64,000 nucleotides of DNA from XYD12-FULL-36-8 sp964613805 (GCA_964613805.1 CAZTJF010000003.1:1-64000); one strand, 5' to 3'; shown: positions 16,502-25,785, counted from the stretch's first letter. The notes: generated by a model from the letters alone, not told the origin. A program made the numbers and translations.

Positions 16502-17644
16502 TTACTTAAACTTAATTTTTAAGCTAACAATCTCCGATTCACTCCCTAATCTTACAGGCGGACCCCAAGTACCAACTCCGCATGAAACGTAATAATGAGT
16601 GTTCCCTTTCTTTTTATAACCCCAGCTTACTTCGTAAATTATTTTAGTAATATAATTTAGCGGAAACATTTGTCCATGATGTGTATGACCAGATAACTGC
16701 AAATCAACTCCATTTGCTTCTGCTTCTTCAAGCTTAAAAGGTGTGTGATCCAATAAAAATATTGGATAGTCCTTATCAGTTGTACTCATTATTTCTTCAA
16801 GAGATTTTCTCTCTTCCCCTGTAAAGTTTACTTTGCTTCCATCATCTCTTGCAACGATTGTAAAACTGTTTTCTATAGTTTGTGATGAATCTCTAATCAA
16901 ACTTATTCCATTTTCAGTGATGAATCTGCTTGTGCCATTTATCCCGTTGATAAATTCATGATTGCCGGTTGATGCAAAAACTCCATACTTTGCTTTTATC
17001 TGTGATAATGATCCTCCAATTCCTTCAAGCTTAAGTGTTTCAGCTCGATCATCAACAAAATCACCTGGGATAAGAACAACATCGGGGTTTAATTCATTAA
17101 TCTTAGCTACAATTTTAGATAGCAACTTTTCACCGTTTATTGTTGAAAGATGTATGTCCGATAACAGCACTGCGTTTAGCTCAGTTAATTTGCTTTGTTT
17201 TATAGGAAGCTCGAGTGATAAAGTCTTAGTTACAATTTTTCTTGTATTCAAGTAACCAAAGAAAATTATTATGCTGGAAATAATTACAATTGAAACAAAA
17301 AGATATTTTTTTACCTCATTGTAATTAGTGCTAATAAATTGAGGAAAGAAATTAAATTTCCAGTTTAGCAGCCGAAAAAAATCAATTATCACGATTGACA
17401 AAAAGAAGTACAGCATAAACGCAAACCAGAATGAGCCAACCCAAATCATTGCATCGTAAATAAAATGAGGAATCTTCCCGTCAAGAAATTTTGCAAGAAT
17501 GTAAGATGTGGCAGCTACAACAAAAATGACTGCATAGAATGGTTTTAAGTATGGGGCTGATGAAAGTGCCTGCCAGCCGCGGACAAAGATGTAGTAGTTG
17601 ACTGCTGTGTAAATCGAAAAGAATATTGTGAAAAATATTGCCAT
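16502..17644 (-). CDS. Membrane metallophosphoesterase (calcineurin-like)
   Basis: A 380-residue protein with the start placed at 17644 because GAAGG lies five bases before this ATG; a longer frame to 17752 would overlap the divergent gene. Four hydrophobic segments occupy the first 125 residues, so the enzyme is membrane-anchored. The phosphoesterase domain follows with metal ligands in LLSDIHLS (about 160), PGDFVDD (about 190), GNHEFINGI (about 225) and SGHTHHGQMFPLN (about 320). It resembles the YaeI/YkuE family that acts on phospholipid-like substrates such as UDP-diacylglucosamine or lipid phosphates. The exact substrate is unknown. It is divergent from an endonuclease/exonuclease/phosphatase gene with a 76-bp shared promoter region. 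Confidence 0.9.
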   Translation of the reverse strand: MAIFFTIFFSIYTAVNYYIFVRGWQALSSAPYLKPFYAVIFVVAATSYILAKFLDGKIPHFIYDAMIWVGSFWFAFMLYFFLSIVIIDFFRLLNWKFNFFPQFISTNYNEVKKYLFVSIVIISSIIIFFGYLNTRKIVTKTLSLELPIKQSKLTELNAVLLSDIHLSTINGEKLLSKIVAKINELNPDVVLIPGDFVDDRAETLKLEGIGGSLSQIKAKYGVFASTGNHEFINGINGTSRFITENGISLIRDSSQTIENSFTIVARDDGSKVNFTGEERKSLEEIMSTTDKDYPIFLLDHTPFKLEEAEANGVDLQLSGHTHHGQMFPLNYITKIIYEVSWGYKKKGNTHYYVSCGVGTWGPPVRLGSESEIVSLKIKFK

Positions 17645-17720
17645 ATTACCTTCAGTTTTTCGTATAAAACTTAATTCATTTGATTTTCGTTCCAAATTTA
17701 AAACTTTATTTGGAAGTACA

Positions 17721-18536
17721 ATGAGAAAATTAATCTTAATAACAGTATTCAATCTTTTTCTTTCAGTGGTTGTTCTACCTCAGAAGGACTCCGCCGCTAC
17801 AATCAGATTCATGACCTACAATATTCATCACGGAGAAGGGATTGACAGCATAATTGACATTTCTCGTATCTCACAAATTATACTCGACAACAAAATTGAT
17901 GTTGTTGCACTGCAAGAAGTTGATAAAGGAGTAAAGAGAACGAACAAAATTGACATTCCCGAATTGTTAGCTGAACAGACTGGAATGAATTACTCTTTTC
18001 ACAAAAACATTAATTATCAAGATGGTGAATATGGCAATTGTATATTGTCAAGATTTCCGATTATCTCGGATACAAATTTTCATTATTCAATGTTAAGAGA
18101 AGGGGAACAGAGAGGATTACTGCAAACTGTTATTGATTTTGAGGGAATACATATTGCCGTTATGAACACACACTTGGATTATCGTGAAGATGATTCTGAG
18201 AGAATTTCAAATGTTGGACAAATTTTCAAGACGGTTGAAAATTATTCGGGCATGCCAATAATAATTGCTGGTGATTTTAATGATGTGCCTGCTAGCCGAA
18301 CTCATCTTAAAATGAAGGAAAAATTTATTGATGTTTGGGAATTTCTAAGTGATGAATATGGGTTCACTTACCCAACAGAGAATCCAATCAAAAGAATTGA
18401 TTATATATTTCTTAAGAAGTTGAGCGATCAATCAGAAGAAGTAAGAATAATTCCAACTAAAATTTATATTCTTAAATCATTTGCATCCGATCATTTGCCC
18501 GTAATAGTAGAGTTTGAAATTTTCAAAAATAGATAG
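17721..18536 (+). CDS. Secreted endonuclease/exonuclease/phosphatase family protein
   Basis: A 271-residue protein starting at the ATG at 17721 after GGAAG; an upstream extension to 17628 has no signal-peptide logic and overlaps the divergent gene. A signal peptide (MRKLILITVFNLFLSVVVLPQ) leads into the EEP fold: RFMTYNIHHGEG (catalytic Asn), VVALQEVDKG (metal-binding Glu), NTHLDYREDD, IIAGDFNDVP (Asp-Asn pair) and FASDHLPVIVEF (catalytic Asp-His). Substrate could be a phosphodiester lipid, nucleic acid or sphingomyelin-like molecule. With the neighbouring phosphoesterase it may handle phospholipid or phosphate turnover, which is inference. Confidence 0.9.
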   Translation: MRKLILITVFNLFLSVVVLPQKDSAATIRFMTYNIHHGEGIDSIIDISRISQIILDNKIDVVALQEVDKGVKRTNKIDIPELLAEQTGMNYSFHKNINYQDGEYGNCILSRFPIISDTNFHYSMLREGEQRGLLQTVIDFEGIHIAVMNTHLDYREDDSERISNVGQIFKTVENYSGMPIIIAGDFNDVPASRTHLKMKEKFIDVWEFLSDEYGFTYPTENPIKRIDYIFLKKLSDQSEEVRIIPTKIYILKSFASDHLPVIVEFEIFKNR

Positions 18537-18541
18537 ATAAA

Positions 18542-21500
18542 TCAATTATACTCATCCCAGCTTTTAATGCTTAAATCAGAAACCTTGTAGCGTTTAAGGG
18601 CTTTGATGAATCTTTTTGCAAATTGAATATTGGTGATTAGCGGAATATTTAAGTCAATTGCTTTTCTTCTGATGATGTAGTCGCTGTCAAGCTCAACTTT
18701 CTCAGCGGATTTTGGGATGTTTATCGCTAAATCAATGTTACCATTTGCCAGATAAGATAAAATACTCGGTTCTTCTTTATCGTAAGGTCTGAATAAAATT
18801 TCTACTTGAATACCATTATCGTTGTAAAAATCTGCTGTGCCTTTTGTACCGTAAAATTTCAGTCCCATCTTTTTTAGAAAAGCCAATTCATCTAGAAGCT
18901 CTGCTTTTTGTTTATTTGTTCCAGTTGAAAGCAAGACCCCTTTTTGCGGAATTTTGTGTCCCGTTGATAACATGCTTTTTAAAAATGCTTCATTAAAATC
19001 ATCTCCAAGGCAAGCAACTTCGCCGGTTGATGACATCTCAACTCCTATTACAGGATCCGATCCTTTCAATCTTGTAAATGAGAATTGAGATGCTTTAATC
19101 CCAACGTAATCGAGATCAAAGGAAGACTTATCAATTCTGGCAACTTTTTCTCCGAGCATTAATCGTGTCGCGATATCAATAAAATTAATTTTTAATGTTT
19201 TAGATACAAAGGGAAAACTTCTCGATGCTCGGAGGTTACACTCAATCACTTTCACTTCATTATCTTTTGCAATAAACTGAATATTGAATGGTCCAGTTAT
19301 CTGCAGAGCTTTTGCAATTTGCTTAGTTATATTTTTAATTCTTCGCATTGTTTCCAAATATGTTCTTTGCGGAGGAAGAACTAACGTGGCATCTCCCGAA
19401 TGAACTCCGGCATTTTCAACATGTTCTGAAATAGCATAACAGAAAAGATTACCGTTTTCAGCAACTGCATCAACTTCAATCTCGCGTGCATCTGTAATGA
19501 ATTTACTTATTACAACAGGATGCTCTTTGTTTATTTCAGTCGCTTTGCGAAGATATTCTTCCAACTCATTTTCATTTAGGACAATACTCATTGCGGCGCC
19601 GCTTAAAACATAACTCGGTCGGATAAGAACAGGATAAGTAACTTTATTTGCAAAATCTTTTGCTTCTTTTAAGCTTGTAAGTTCTTTCCATTCTGGCTGG
19701 TCAATACCATAGTCATCAAGTATTTGAGAAAACTTATGGCGGTTTTCAGCGTTGTCAATCTGTTCGGGAGAAGTGCCTAAAATTTTTACTCCTGCTTTGT
19801 GAAGCTTTACTGCAAGATTGTTGGGAATTTGCCCGCCCATCGAAACAATCAATCCTTGAGGTTGTTCTTTATCATAAATATCGAGTACACGTTCGAGTGA
19901 TATTTCCTCAAAATAAAGTTTATCGCATGTATCATAATCTGTGCTGACTGTTTCGGGATTACAGTTAATCATTATTGTTTTATAGTTGAGTTCGCTTAAA
20001 GTCATTACTGCATTAACGCAGCACCAATCAAACTCAACCGAAGAACCAATCCGATAAGCACCGCTTCCCAAAACAATAATTTGATTTGGTTCAGCAGTTT
20101 TTATATCATCTTCATTTCCGTTGTACGTGAGGTACAAATAATTTGTTTGCGCAGGATATTCCGCTGCCAAAGTGTCAATCTGTTTGATGTAAGGAGTTAT
20201 ATTCAAAGTTTTTCTTTGCTTTCTCACTTCAAGTTCATTTGAATGTGTCAATGCTGCGATCTGTAAATCGGAAAACCCGATTTGTTTTGCTTCCAGAAGC
20301 AACTCATGATCAATATTTCGCAAAGCTTTACCTGTCAGCATCCTTTCTGTTTCAACAATATTTTTCATCTTGAATAGAAACCACTTCGATATTTTAGTCA
20401 GCTCATGGATTTTGTCAATTGAATATCCATTCTGTAAAGCAAAAGCAATAGCGAAGATTCTTTTATCTGTTGGTTCAGATAATTCTTTATCAATATCATC
20501 AAATTCAATTTCATTGCAAACAAATCCATTGAAACCAACATCAAGCATTCTGATTGCTTTTTGTAGGACTTCCTCAAAGCTTCTGCCGAGTGACATGACT
20601 TCACCAACTGACTTCATTTCCGAACCAAGCTGTGTGCTTACTAGTTTGAATTTTTGTAAATCCCATCGCGGAAATTTTAATGCCACATAGTCGAGTGCCG
20701 GCTCGAAGCAAGCAGAGGTTTCTTTTGTTATGATATTCTCAATTTCATTGAGTGCGTAACCAACTGCTAACTTTGTTGCAATGAAGGCAAGAGGATAACC
20801 TGTTGCTTTTGATGCGAGTGCCGAACTTCTGCTTAATCTGGCGTTCACTTCGATGATTCTGTAATCATCTGATTTTGGATCGAGAGCATACTGAATATTA
20901 CATTCACCCACAACTCGAAGATGCCTGATCAATTTTATTCCGATTGATCGAAGTTTAAAATTTTCTTGAGCGGATAAAGTTTGAACCGGTGCAATTACAA
21001 CACTATCACCCGTGTGTATTCCCATCGGATCTATGTTTTCCATCGAGCAGATAGTTATACAATTATTGTATCTGTCACGAACAATTTCGTACTCTACTTC
21101 TTTCCAGCCGTAGAGAGATTCTTCAATTAGAATTTGGTTAGTGAATGAAAATGCTCTGCGTGCTTTATCAATTAATTCTGCTTCGTTGTTTACAATTCCT
21201 GATCCGAGTCCGCCGAGAGCGTAAGCAATTCTAACCATTACAGGATAACCAATTGATTGTGCGGCTGTTACTGCTTCATTAACAGTTTGTGCAGTTTTAC
21301 TGACTGCAACCTTCAATCCTATTTCGGTTACCCTTTGACCAAATAATAATCTATCTTCTGTTGATTGAATGGCTTCAACAGGAGTGCCTAAAACTTTGAT
21401 ATTATGTTTTTCTAAAATTCCTTTTTCAAAAAGATCAACACCGACATTGAGAGCAGTTTGACCTCCAAACTGGAGTAAAATTCCATCAGGCTGTTCTTTC

Positions 21501-21736
21501 TCAATAATTCTTTCAACGAACTCAGTTTTGATTGGAAGGAAATAAACTGTATCTGCGAAATCTTCTGAGGTTTGTATAGTTGCAATGTTTGGATTTATAA
21601 GAACCGAAGATATTCCGTCTTCTTTTAATGCTTTGATTGCTTGACTGCCGGAGTAATCAAACTCGCCTGCTTGTCCAATTTGTAAAGCACCGGATCCGAG
21701 AATTAAAACTTTTTTTGGTTTACCTTTTTTAATCAT
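18542..21736 (-). CDS. carB: Carbamoyl-phosphate synthase large subunit
   Basis: A 1,064-residue enzyme that makes carbamoyl phosphate from bicarbonate, ammonia (from CarA) and two ATP, for arginine and pyrimidine synthesis. The two homologous halves each begin with a pre-ATP-grasp motif (LILGSGALQIGQAGEFDYSG at the start, IVLGSGAYRIGSSVEFDWCC near 550) and carry an ATP-grasp domain (IIEVNARLSRSSALASKATGYPLA; VIECNLRASRSFPFVSKTL). The last 130 residues form the allosteric MGS-like domain (GVLLSTGTNKQKAELL, NGNIDLAINIP). Length is normal. It follows carA on the same strand after 151 bp that contain three palindromes. Its stop lies 5 bp from that of the convergent gene. Confidence 0.97.
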   Translation of the reverse strand: MIKKGKPKKVLILGSGALQIGQAGEFDYSGSQAIKALKEDGISSVLINPNIATIQTSEDFADTVYFLPIKTEFVERIIEKEQPDGILLQFGGQTALNVGVDLFEKGILEKHNIKVLGTPVEAIQSTEDRLLFGQRVTEIGLKVAVSKTAQTVNEAVTAAQSIGYPVMVRIAYALGGLGSGIVNNEAELIDKARRAFSFTNQILIEESLYGWKEVEYEIVRDRYNNCITICSMENIDPMGIHTGDSVVIAPVQTLSAQENFKLRSIGIKLIRHLRVVGECNIQYALDPKSDDYRIIEVNARLSRSSALASKATGYPLAFIATKLAVGYALNEIENIITKETSACFEPALDYVALKFPRWDLQKFKLVSTQLGSEMKSVGEVMSLGRSFEEVLQKAIRMLDVGFNGFVCNEIEFDDIDKELSEPTDKRIFAIAFALQNGYSIDKIHELTKISKWFLFKMKNIVETERMLTGKALRNIDHELLLEAKQIGFSDLQIAALTHSNELEVRKQRKTLNITPYIKQIDTLAAEYPAQTNYLYLTYNGNEDDIKTAEPNQIIVLGSGAYRIGSSVEFDWCCVNAVMTLSELNYKTIMINCNPETVSTDYDTCDKLYFEEISLERVLDIYDKEQPQGLIVSMGGQIPNNLAVKLHKAGVKILGTSPEQIDNAENRHKFSQILDDYGIDQPEWKELTSLKEAKDFANKVTYPVLIRPSYVLSGAAMSIVLNENELEEYLRKATEINKEHPVVISKFITDAREIEVDAVAENGNLFCYAISEHVENAGVHSGDATLVLPPQRTYLETMRRIKNITKQIAKALQITGPFNIQFIAKDNEVKVIECNLRASRSFPFVSKTLKINFIDIATRLMLGEKVARIDKSSFDLDYVGIKASQFSFTRLKGSDPVIGVEMSSTGEVACLGDDFNEAFLKSMLSTGHKIPQKGVLLSTGTNKQKAELLDELAFLKKMGLKFYGTKGTADFYNDNGIQVEILFRPYDKEEPSILSYLANGNIDLAINIPKSAEKVELDSDYIIRRKAIDLNIPLITNIQFAKRFIKALKRYKVSDLSIKSWDEYN

Positions 21737-21790
21737 AGCGTTTTATCGTTTTCTATTTCTCATTATTAAAATAAGTCTAAAAATGATTTC

Positions 21791-21882
21791 ATGGCTAAAG
21801 CCATTTGTAGAGGTTTTGTATTAACCCCAGCCTTAAGGCTGGGGTTAGAGCGCAATACCAGAGGTTATTGGACTTTAGTCCA
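21791..21882. repeat. Three-palindrome repeat in the carA-carB spacer
   Basis: Three perfect palindromes in a row: ATGGCTAAAGCCAT at 21791-21804, a 24-base one at 21823-21846 (AACCCCAGCC and its mirror), and TGGACTTTAGTCCA at 21869-21882. Related words (GGCTAAAGCC, GGACTTCAGTCC) appear in the 62511-63047 element, so this is a dispersed family. It resembles REP-type sequences; no RAYT transposase gene is in the window. Confidence 0.75.
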
Positions 21883-21887
21883 TACAT

Positions 21888-22958
21888 TTAATTCATTGCC
21901 CTCACGAACATATCAAAAATAAACTCGCTGTCATCCGGCCCTGGAGATGCTTCTGGATGGAACTGTGCTGCGAAGAATGGTTTTGAAATATGGATTAAAC
22001 CTTCGTTAGTACCATCGTTATCATTTATGAACCATTCACGCCAATCTTCGGGAAGCGTTTCACTATCCACTGCATAGCCATGATTTTGAGAAGTGATATA
22101 GCATCGCTTTGTTCCGTTCTCATTGCATGGCTGATTATGACCTCGATGTCCGTATTTAAGCTTATAAGTATTAGCACCCACAGCAAGCGCCATGATTTGA
22201 CTTCCTAAACAAATCCCAAGCATAGGGATATTCTTCTCCATTGCCCGTCTTACATTTTCGATTGTTGCTTTGCACATTTTAGGATCGCCAGGACCATTCG
22301 AGATTACAATTCCATCAGCTTTCTCTTTTAAGAAATCATAATCATAAGGAACACGAATAACCGTGATATTCCTCCCGAGAAATGCTTTAATGATGTTGTT
22401 CTTCGTTCCGCAGTCAACAAGAATTATTTTTTTACGATTACGTTTATATTCAATCGGCTCTTGAACGCTTACTTCTGCAACCAGGTTTTTTGTATTCACA
22501 TCTTCAAAATGAATTTCATCGTTATTATTAAAAACAATTCTTCCTGGCATTGTTCCTCTTTCGCGAAGATGTCGAGTAAGCATTCTTGTATCAATTCCGT
22601 TTATACCAGGTATTTTATGTTCAATCATCCAATCGGAGAGTGATCTTTTTGAATTCCAATGCTCATAATCATGTGAATAATCCGAAACAACTAAAGCTCT
22701 GCAATGGATATTATCTGATTCAAAATATTTATAGAGATTATCTTCCTTTTCATTTCCGGGGACGCCGTAATTTCCAATAAGCGGGTAAGTACAGACTAAT
22801 ATTTGTCCGCGATAAGATGGATCCGTCATTGTTTCGGGATAACCAACCATTCCGGTGTTAAAAACAACTTCTCCGTTTACGGCTTTTTGATATCCGAAAC
22901 TTTCACCTATGAAATCAGTTCCATCTTCAAGAATTAATTTTGCTTTAATATTTCCCAT
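21888..22958 (-). CDS. carA: Carbamoyl-phosphate synthase small (glutaminase) subunit
   Basis: A 356-residue class-I glutamine amidotransferase that supplies ammonia to CarB. The N-terminal CPSase domain includes GEVVFNTGMVGYPETMTDPS. The amidotransferase domain has NGPGDPKMC, the nucleophile elbow GICLGSQ, the segment YGHRGHNQPC, SQNHGYAVD, and the catalytic His-Glu in QFHPEASPGP. Unusually the elbow has Ser where GICLGHQ is usual; the catalytic Cys, His and Glu are intact, so activity is expected. The leader contains two hairpins (22998-23061). Confidence 0.96.
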   Translation of the reverse strand: MGNIKAKLILEDGTDFIGESFGYQKAVNGEVVFNTGMVGYPETMTDPSYRGQILVCTYPLIGNYGVPGNEKEDNLYKYFESDNIHCRALVVSDYSHDYEHWNSKRSLSDWMIEHKIPGINGIDTRMLTRHLRERGTMPGRIVFNNNDEIHFEDVNTKNLVAEVSVQEPIEYKRNRKKIILVDCGTKNNIIKAFLGRNITVIRVPYDYDFLKEKADGIVISNGPGDPKMCKATIENVRRAMEKNIPMLGICLGSQIMALAVGANTYKLKYGHRGHNQPCNENGTKRCYITSQNHGYAVDSETLPEDWREWFINDNDGTNEGLIHISKPFFAAQFHPEASPGPDDSEFIFDMFVRAMN

Positions 22959-22997
22959 GTAGTTAAATAATCGGGTTTATTTTTCAAAAATTCTAAA

Positions 22998-23061
22998 AGC
23001 CCTTCCCTTCGGGAAGGGTTGGGATGGGCTGATAAAAAAATAGCCACTCCTTAAGTGGCTA
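22998..23061. promoter_or_regulatory. Two hairpins in the carA leader
   Basis: On the carA strand a G/C-rich hairpin (CCCTTCCC-GAA-GGGAAGGG, 23000-23018, with AGCCC/GGGCT outside) is followed by TTTTAGAATTTTT about 40 bases before the start codon, which looks like an intrinsic terminator. A second stem, TAGCCACT-N5-AGTGGCTA, is at 23041-23061. This could be attenuation of carAB, or simply dispersed palindromic repeats. The remaining spacer to 23269 is AT-rich and probably holds divergent promoters. Confidence 0.4.
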
Positions 23062-23269
23062 CGCGTGTTAGACTCTAAAATTATTTCAAATACGAGTATT
23101 GGTTGCAGTTGTATTATCTTAGTCAAAAGTTGAAATTATTTTTAGCAAATATATGCAAAAAAACTGAACGGTCAACTCATACAATATTTTTTCTTTTTAG
23201 ACCAAATATTCATTTGTCCATCCTCACAAATTTTCAGATATTTACAAAAAAGAATTAAGGATTTCCAAA

Positions 23270-24616
23270 ATCAGCACCTCAAAACGAAAATCTCCCAAAA
23301 CGTTCATTCTCGATACGAATGTAATTCTCCACGATGCAACGTCAATCAGACAATTCCAAGAAAATAATGTGGTCATTCCGCTCCCCGTGATTGAGGAGCT
23401 TGACCATTTTAAGCGGGGAAGTCAAGTAATAAATCTAAATGCGAGAGAATTCGCCCGAACTTTGGATTCATTAACAGGTAAGGCATTGTTCAATGGCGGT
23501 GTTTCGATGGGTAAAGGCAAGGGTAAAGTCAGTATTGCCATTTCAAAAGGTATTGATCCTGAAATAAAAGATATTTTCAAGGAAGATAATTCCGATCATA
23601 GAATTCTCAGTGTTGCTTTCGATCTTAACAAAAGAAAAAATGGTTCTTCAGTGATCCTTGTTACTAAAGATGTAAATCTAAGAATGAAAGCAAAAGCGCT
23701 GGGTATTCCAGCAGAAGATTACACTACGGATAGAATTACAAACATCGAAGATCTTTACAGCGGAAAAGAAGTAGTCGAAAATTTCGATGATGATATTTTA
23801 ATTAAATTTTTTCAGCCGCCATTTGATGTTAACGCTAAAGATATAGTCAAAAAAATAAAAGGCGAAATTCTTCCAAATAAATATTACATCTTCAGAAATA
23901 AAATGCGGTCGGTTCTTGCTTGTATTGATCAGGAAAAAGAAAAATTCAGGAAGATTGATAAGAACGTTATCTATGGTATTAAACCAAGAAATGCCGAGCA
24001 AACATTTGCAGTTGATGCGCTCACTAATAATAATATTCCGCTTGTATCAATGACAGGAAAAGCCGGCACAGGTAAAACTCTTTTGGCGCTTGCAAGTGCA
24101 CTTCAAGTAAGAAAAAGTTTTAGACAAATATTTATAGCCCGACCAATAATTCCGCTCAGCAATAAAGACATAGGATTTTTACCTGGCGATGTTCAAAGTA
24201 AAATTGAACCTTATATGCAGCCGCTATGGGATAACCTACGTGTGATTGAAGATCAATTTAACGAGAACGACAAACAGCATCAGCAAATAAATAATCTTGT
24301 TAAGGATGAAAAACTTGTCATCGAACCGCTTTCGTACATTCGCGGCAGAAGCTTGCAGCGAATTTATTTTATAGTCGATGAAGCTCAAAACTTAACACCC
24401 CATGAAATAAAAACGATCATAACGAGGGTAGGCGAGGGAACTAAAATTGTTTTCACTGGCGATATTTATCAGATCGATCATCCTTATTTAGATTCTCAAT
24501 CGAATGGGTTATCATATCTTATAGATCACTTCAAAGGTGAAAAGCTTTACGCACACATCAATCTTGAAAAAGGCGAGAGGTCTGAACTTGCAGAGTTAGC
24601 AAGTAATCTTTTATAG
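23270..24616 (+). CDS. PIN-PhoH (PhoH2) family RNase/ATPase, non-canonical start
   Basis: About 449 residues. It begins with a PIN ribonuclease domain (TFILDTNVILHD, catalytic Asp; VIPLPVIEELDHFKRG; VTKDVNLRMKAKALG) and ends with a PhoH P-loop ATPase (MTGKAGTGKT near 262; FIVDEAQNLTPHEIK near 367; VFTGDIYQID). PhoH2 proteins are RNA-unwinding RNases, known from mycobacteria. No ATG, GTG or TTG lies between the in-frame stop at 23198 and the PIN motif. The first GTG (23369) would delete the catalytic Asp. I place the start at ATC 23270-23272 because AAGG lies nine bases upstream and the downstream residues (STSKRKSPKTF) look like a normal N-terminus; ATT at 23261 is the alternative. A sequence error is also possible. 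Confidence 0.85.
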   Translation: MSTSKRKSPKTFILDTNVILHDATSIRQFQENNVVIPLPVIEELDHFKRGSQVINLNAREFARTLDSLTGKALFNGGVSMGKGKGKVSIAISKGIDPEIKDIFKEDNSDHRILSVAFDLNKRKNGSSVILVTKDVNLRMKAKALGIPAEDYTTDRITNIEDLYSGKEVVENFDDDILIKFFQPPFDVNAKDIVKKIKGEILPNKYYIFRNKMRSVLACIDQEKEKFRKIDKNVIYGIKPRNAEQTFAVDALTNNNIPLVSMTGKAGTGKTLLALASALQVRKSFRQIFIARPIIPLSNKDIGFLPGDVQSKIEPYMQPLWDNLRVIEDQFNENDKQHQQINNLVKDEKLVIEPLSYIRGRSLQRIYFIVDEAQNLTPHEIKTIITRVGEGTKIVFTGDIYQIDHPYLDSQSNGLSYLIDHFKGEKLYAHINLEKGERSELAELASNLL

Positions 24617-24617
24617 C

Positions 24618-24759
24618 GTCATTGCGAATCCCGATTCTTCGATGGATATTTGGGTTTATCGGGATGTCCATAGGACTCCAATGGAGAAGCAATCTGTAAT
24701 TAAAATCCGAAACTAATTTAAGATTGCTTCTTCCGACTTAAAGTCGGAATCACAATGAC
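24618..24759. repeat. Inverted-repeat intergenic element
   Basis: GTCATTGCG at the left end faces CACAATGAC at the right end. Inside, AGAAGCAATCT (24685-24695) pairs perfectly with AGATTGCTTCT (24721-24731), and TTCCGACTT-A-AAGTCGGAA is a palindrome at 24731-24749. ACGATAAATCGT at 24780-24791 is a further palindrome. It begins one base after the PhoH stop codon. This is a typical dispersed palindromic repeat with no coding capacity. Confidence 0.7.
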
Positions 24760-24878
24760 TTGACCCGAGATAGCAGCAGACGATAAATCGTGGGGTTAAT
24801 GCATGTACACAAGGAGTTTCTCAGAAAAAGAATTGTCTTTAGAGTAAAATGAATTTAATAAACGAAAGGAAACTAAAA

Positions 24879-25709
24879 ATGAAATGGTTCTTAAAACTAT
24901 TTGCTGTTACAATCTTAGGAATTTTTCTTAATGGCTGTATTGAAATGTACACTGTTATTAAGTTGAACAAAGACGGCTCTGGTTTAGTTGAGGAGAATAT
25001 TTTTATTGGCAAAGCAATCATAGATATGTTCAAGGAATTTGCATCTGCATTTGCAGATTCAACTCAACCACAACAGGAATTTAATATGTTCGAAGAGGAA
25101 AAAATTAAAGCAAAAACTTCCGAGTTCGGTGAAGGAGTTGAGTTTGTCTCGATGGAAACAATTAAGACTGATGAGAAGGAAGGATACAAAGCAATTTATA
25201 AATTCAAGGATGTTAACAAGGTAAAGGTAAATCAAGATCCTTCCAATGAAGTCCCGATGGGTGAGCCAACTGAAGCAGCAGAAAAACCAAAAGAGGAAGT
25301 ACTATTTAAATTTACCAAAGGTAAGCCGAATAGAATTGAGTTTAAGTTTCCTGATGAAGTAAAGAAAACAGATGAAGAGAAACCCGATGAAAGTATGGAT
25401 ACTGAAGAAAGCAATCCCGAAGCTGATTCAGCAGATATTGAACAAATGATTAAATTTATGAAAGAGATGAAGGCAAAAATTGAGATTCGTGTGGATGGAA
25501 AAATCACCAACACAAATGCTACTCATGTTGATGGAAATACTATAACCCTGTTTGATATTGATTTTGGAAAATTGATTTCGGATGCAGACAAACTCGAACA
25601 GTTTAAAAAATTTAACCCCGATTCTTTTGAGGAGGTTAAAAAATTGATTAAAGACATTCCTGGAATTAAAGTTGAATTGAATAAGGAAGTTTTTATTGAG
25701 TTTGAGTAA
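24879..25709 (+). CDS. Hypothetical lipoprotein
   Basis: A 276-residue protein. A lipoprotein signal peptide (MKWFLKLFAVTILGIF) ends in the lipobox LNGC with Cys20. I chose the ATG at 24879 because AAAGGAA precedes it and the signal peptide starts there; an ATG at 24849 would add ten residues. The mature part begins IEMYTVIKLNKDGSGLVEE, a pattern seen in lipoproteins of unknown function in which a conserved strand region contains DGSG. The middle (about 120-200) is very acidic and Pro/Glu-rich and probably unstructured. No enzymatic motif is visible. It is not obviously in an operon. Confidence 0.75.
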   Translation: MKWFLKLFAVTILGIFLNGCIEMYTVIKLNKDGSGLVEENIFIGKAIIDMFKEFASAFADSTQPQQEFNMFEEEKIKAKTSEFGEGVEFVSMETIKTDEKEGYKAIYKFKDVNKVKVNQDPSNEVPMGEPTEAAEKPKEEVLFKFTKGKPNRIEFKFPDEVKKTDEEKPDESMDTEESNPEADSADIEQMIKFMKEMKAKIEIRVDGKITNTNATHVDGNTITLFDIDFGKLISDADKLEQFKKFNPDSFEEVKKLIKDIPGIKVELNKEVFIEFE

Positions 25710-25724
25710 TTAATAGAATTGGAG

Positions 25725-25761
25725 TTGACCGCTAATGGCGATGATGCTTCCATGCGGTCAA
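25725..25761. terminator. Hairpin between convergent genes
   Basis: TTGACCGC at 25725-25732 pairs with GCGGTCAA at 25754-25761, followed by an A/T-rich run on both sides. Its position between two stop codons of converging genes fits a bidirectional terminator. Confidence 0.5.
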
Positions 25762-25785
25762 TTTAAATAAAAATCAGATACTCAG

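Noticed and set aside
17645..17752. A 36-residue N-terminal extension of the metallophosphoesterase
   Set aside because: Overlaps the divergent gene and lacks a ribosome binding site; the ATG at 17644 has GAAGG at good spacing.
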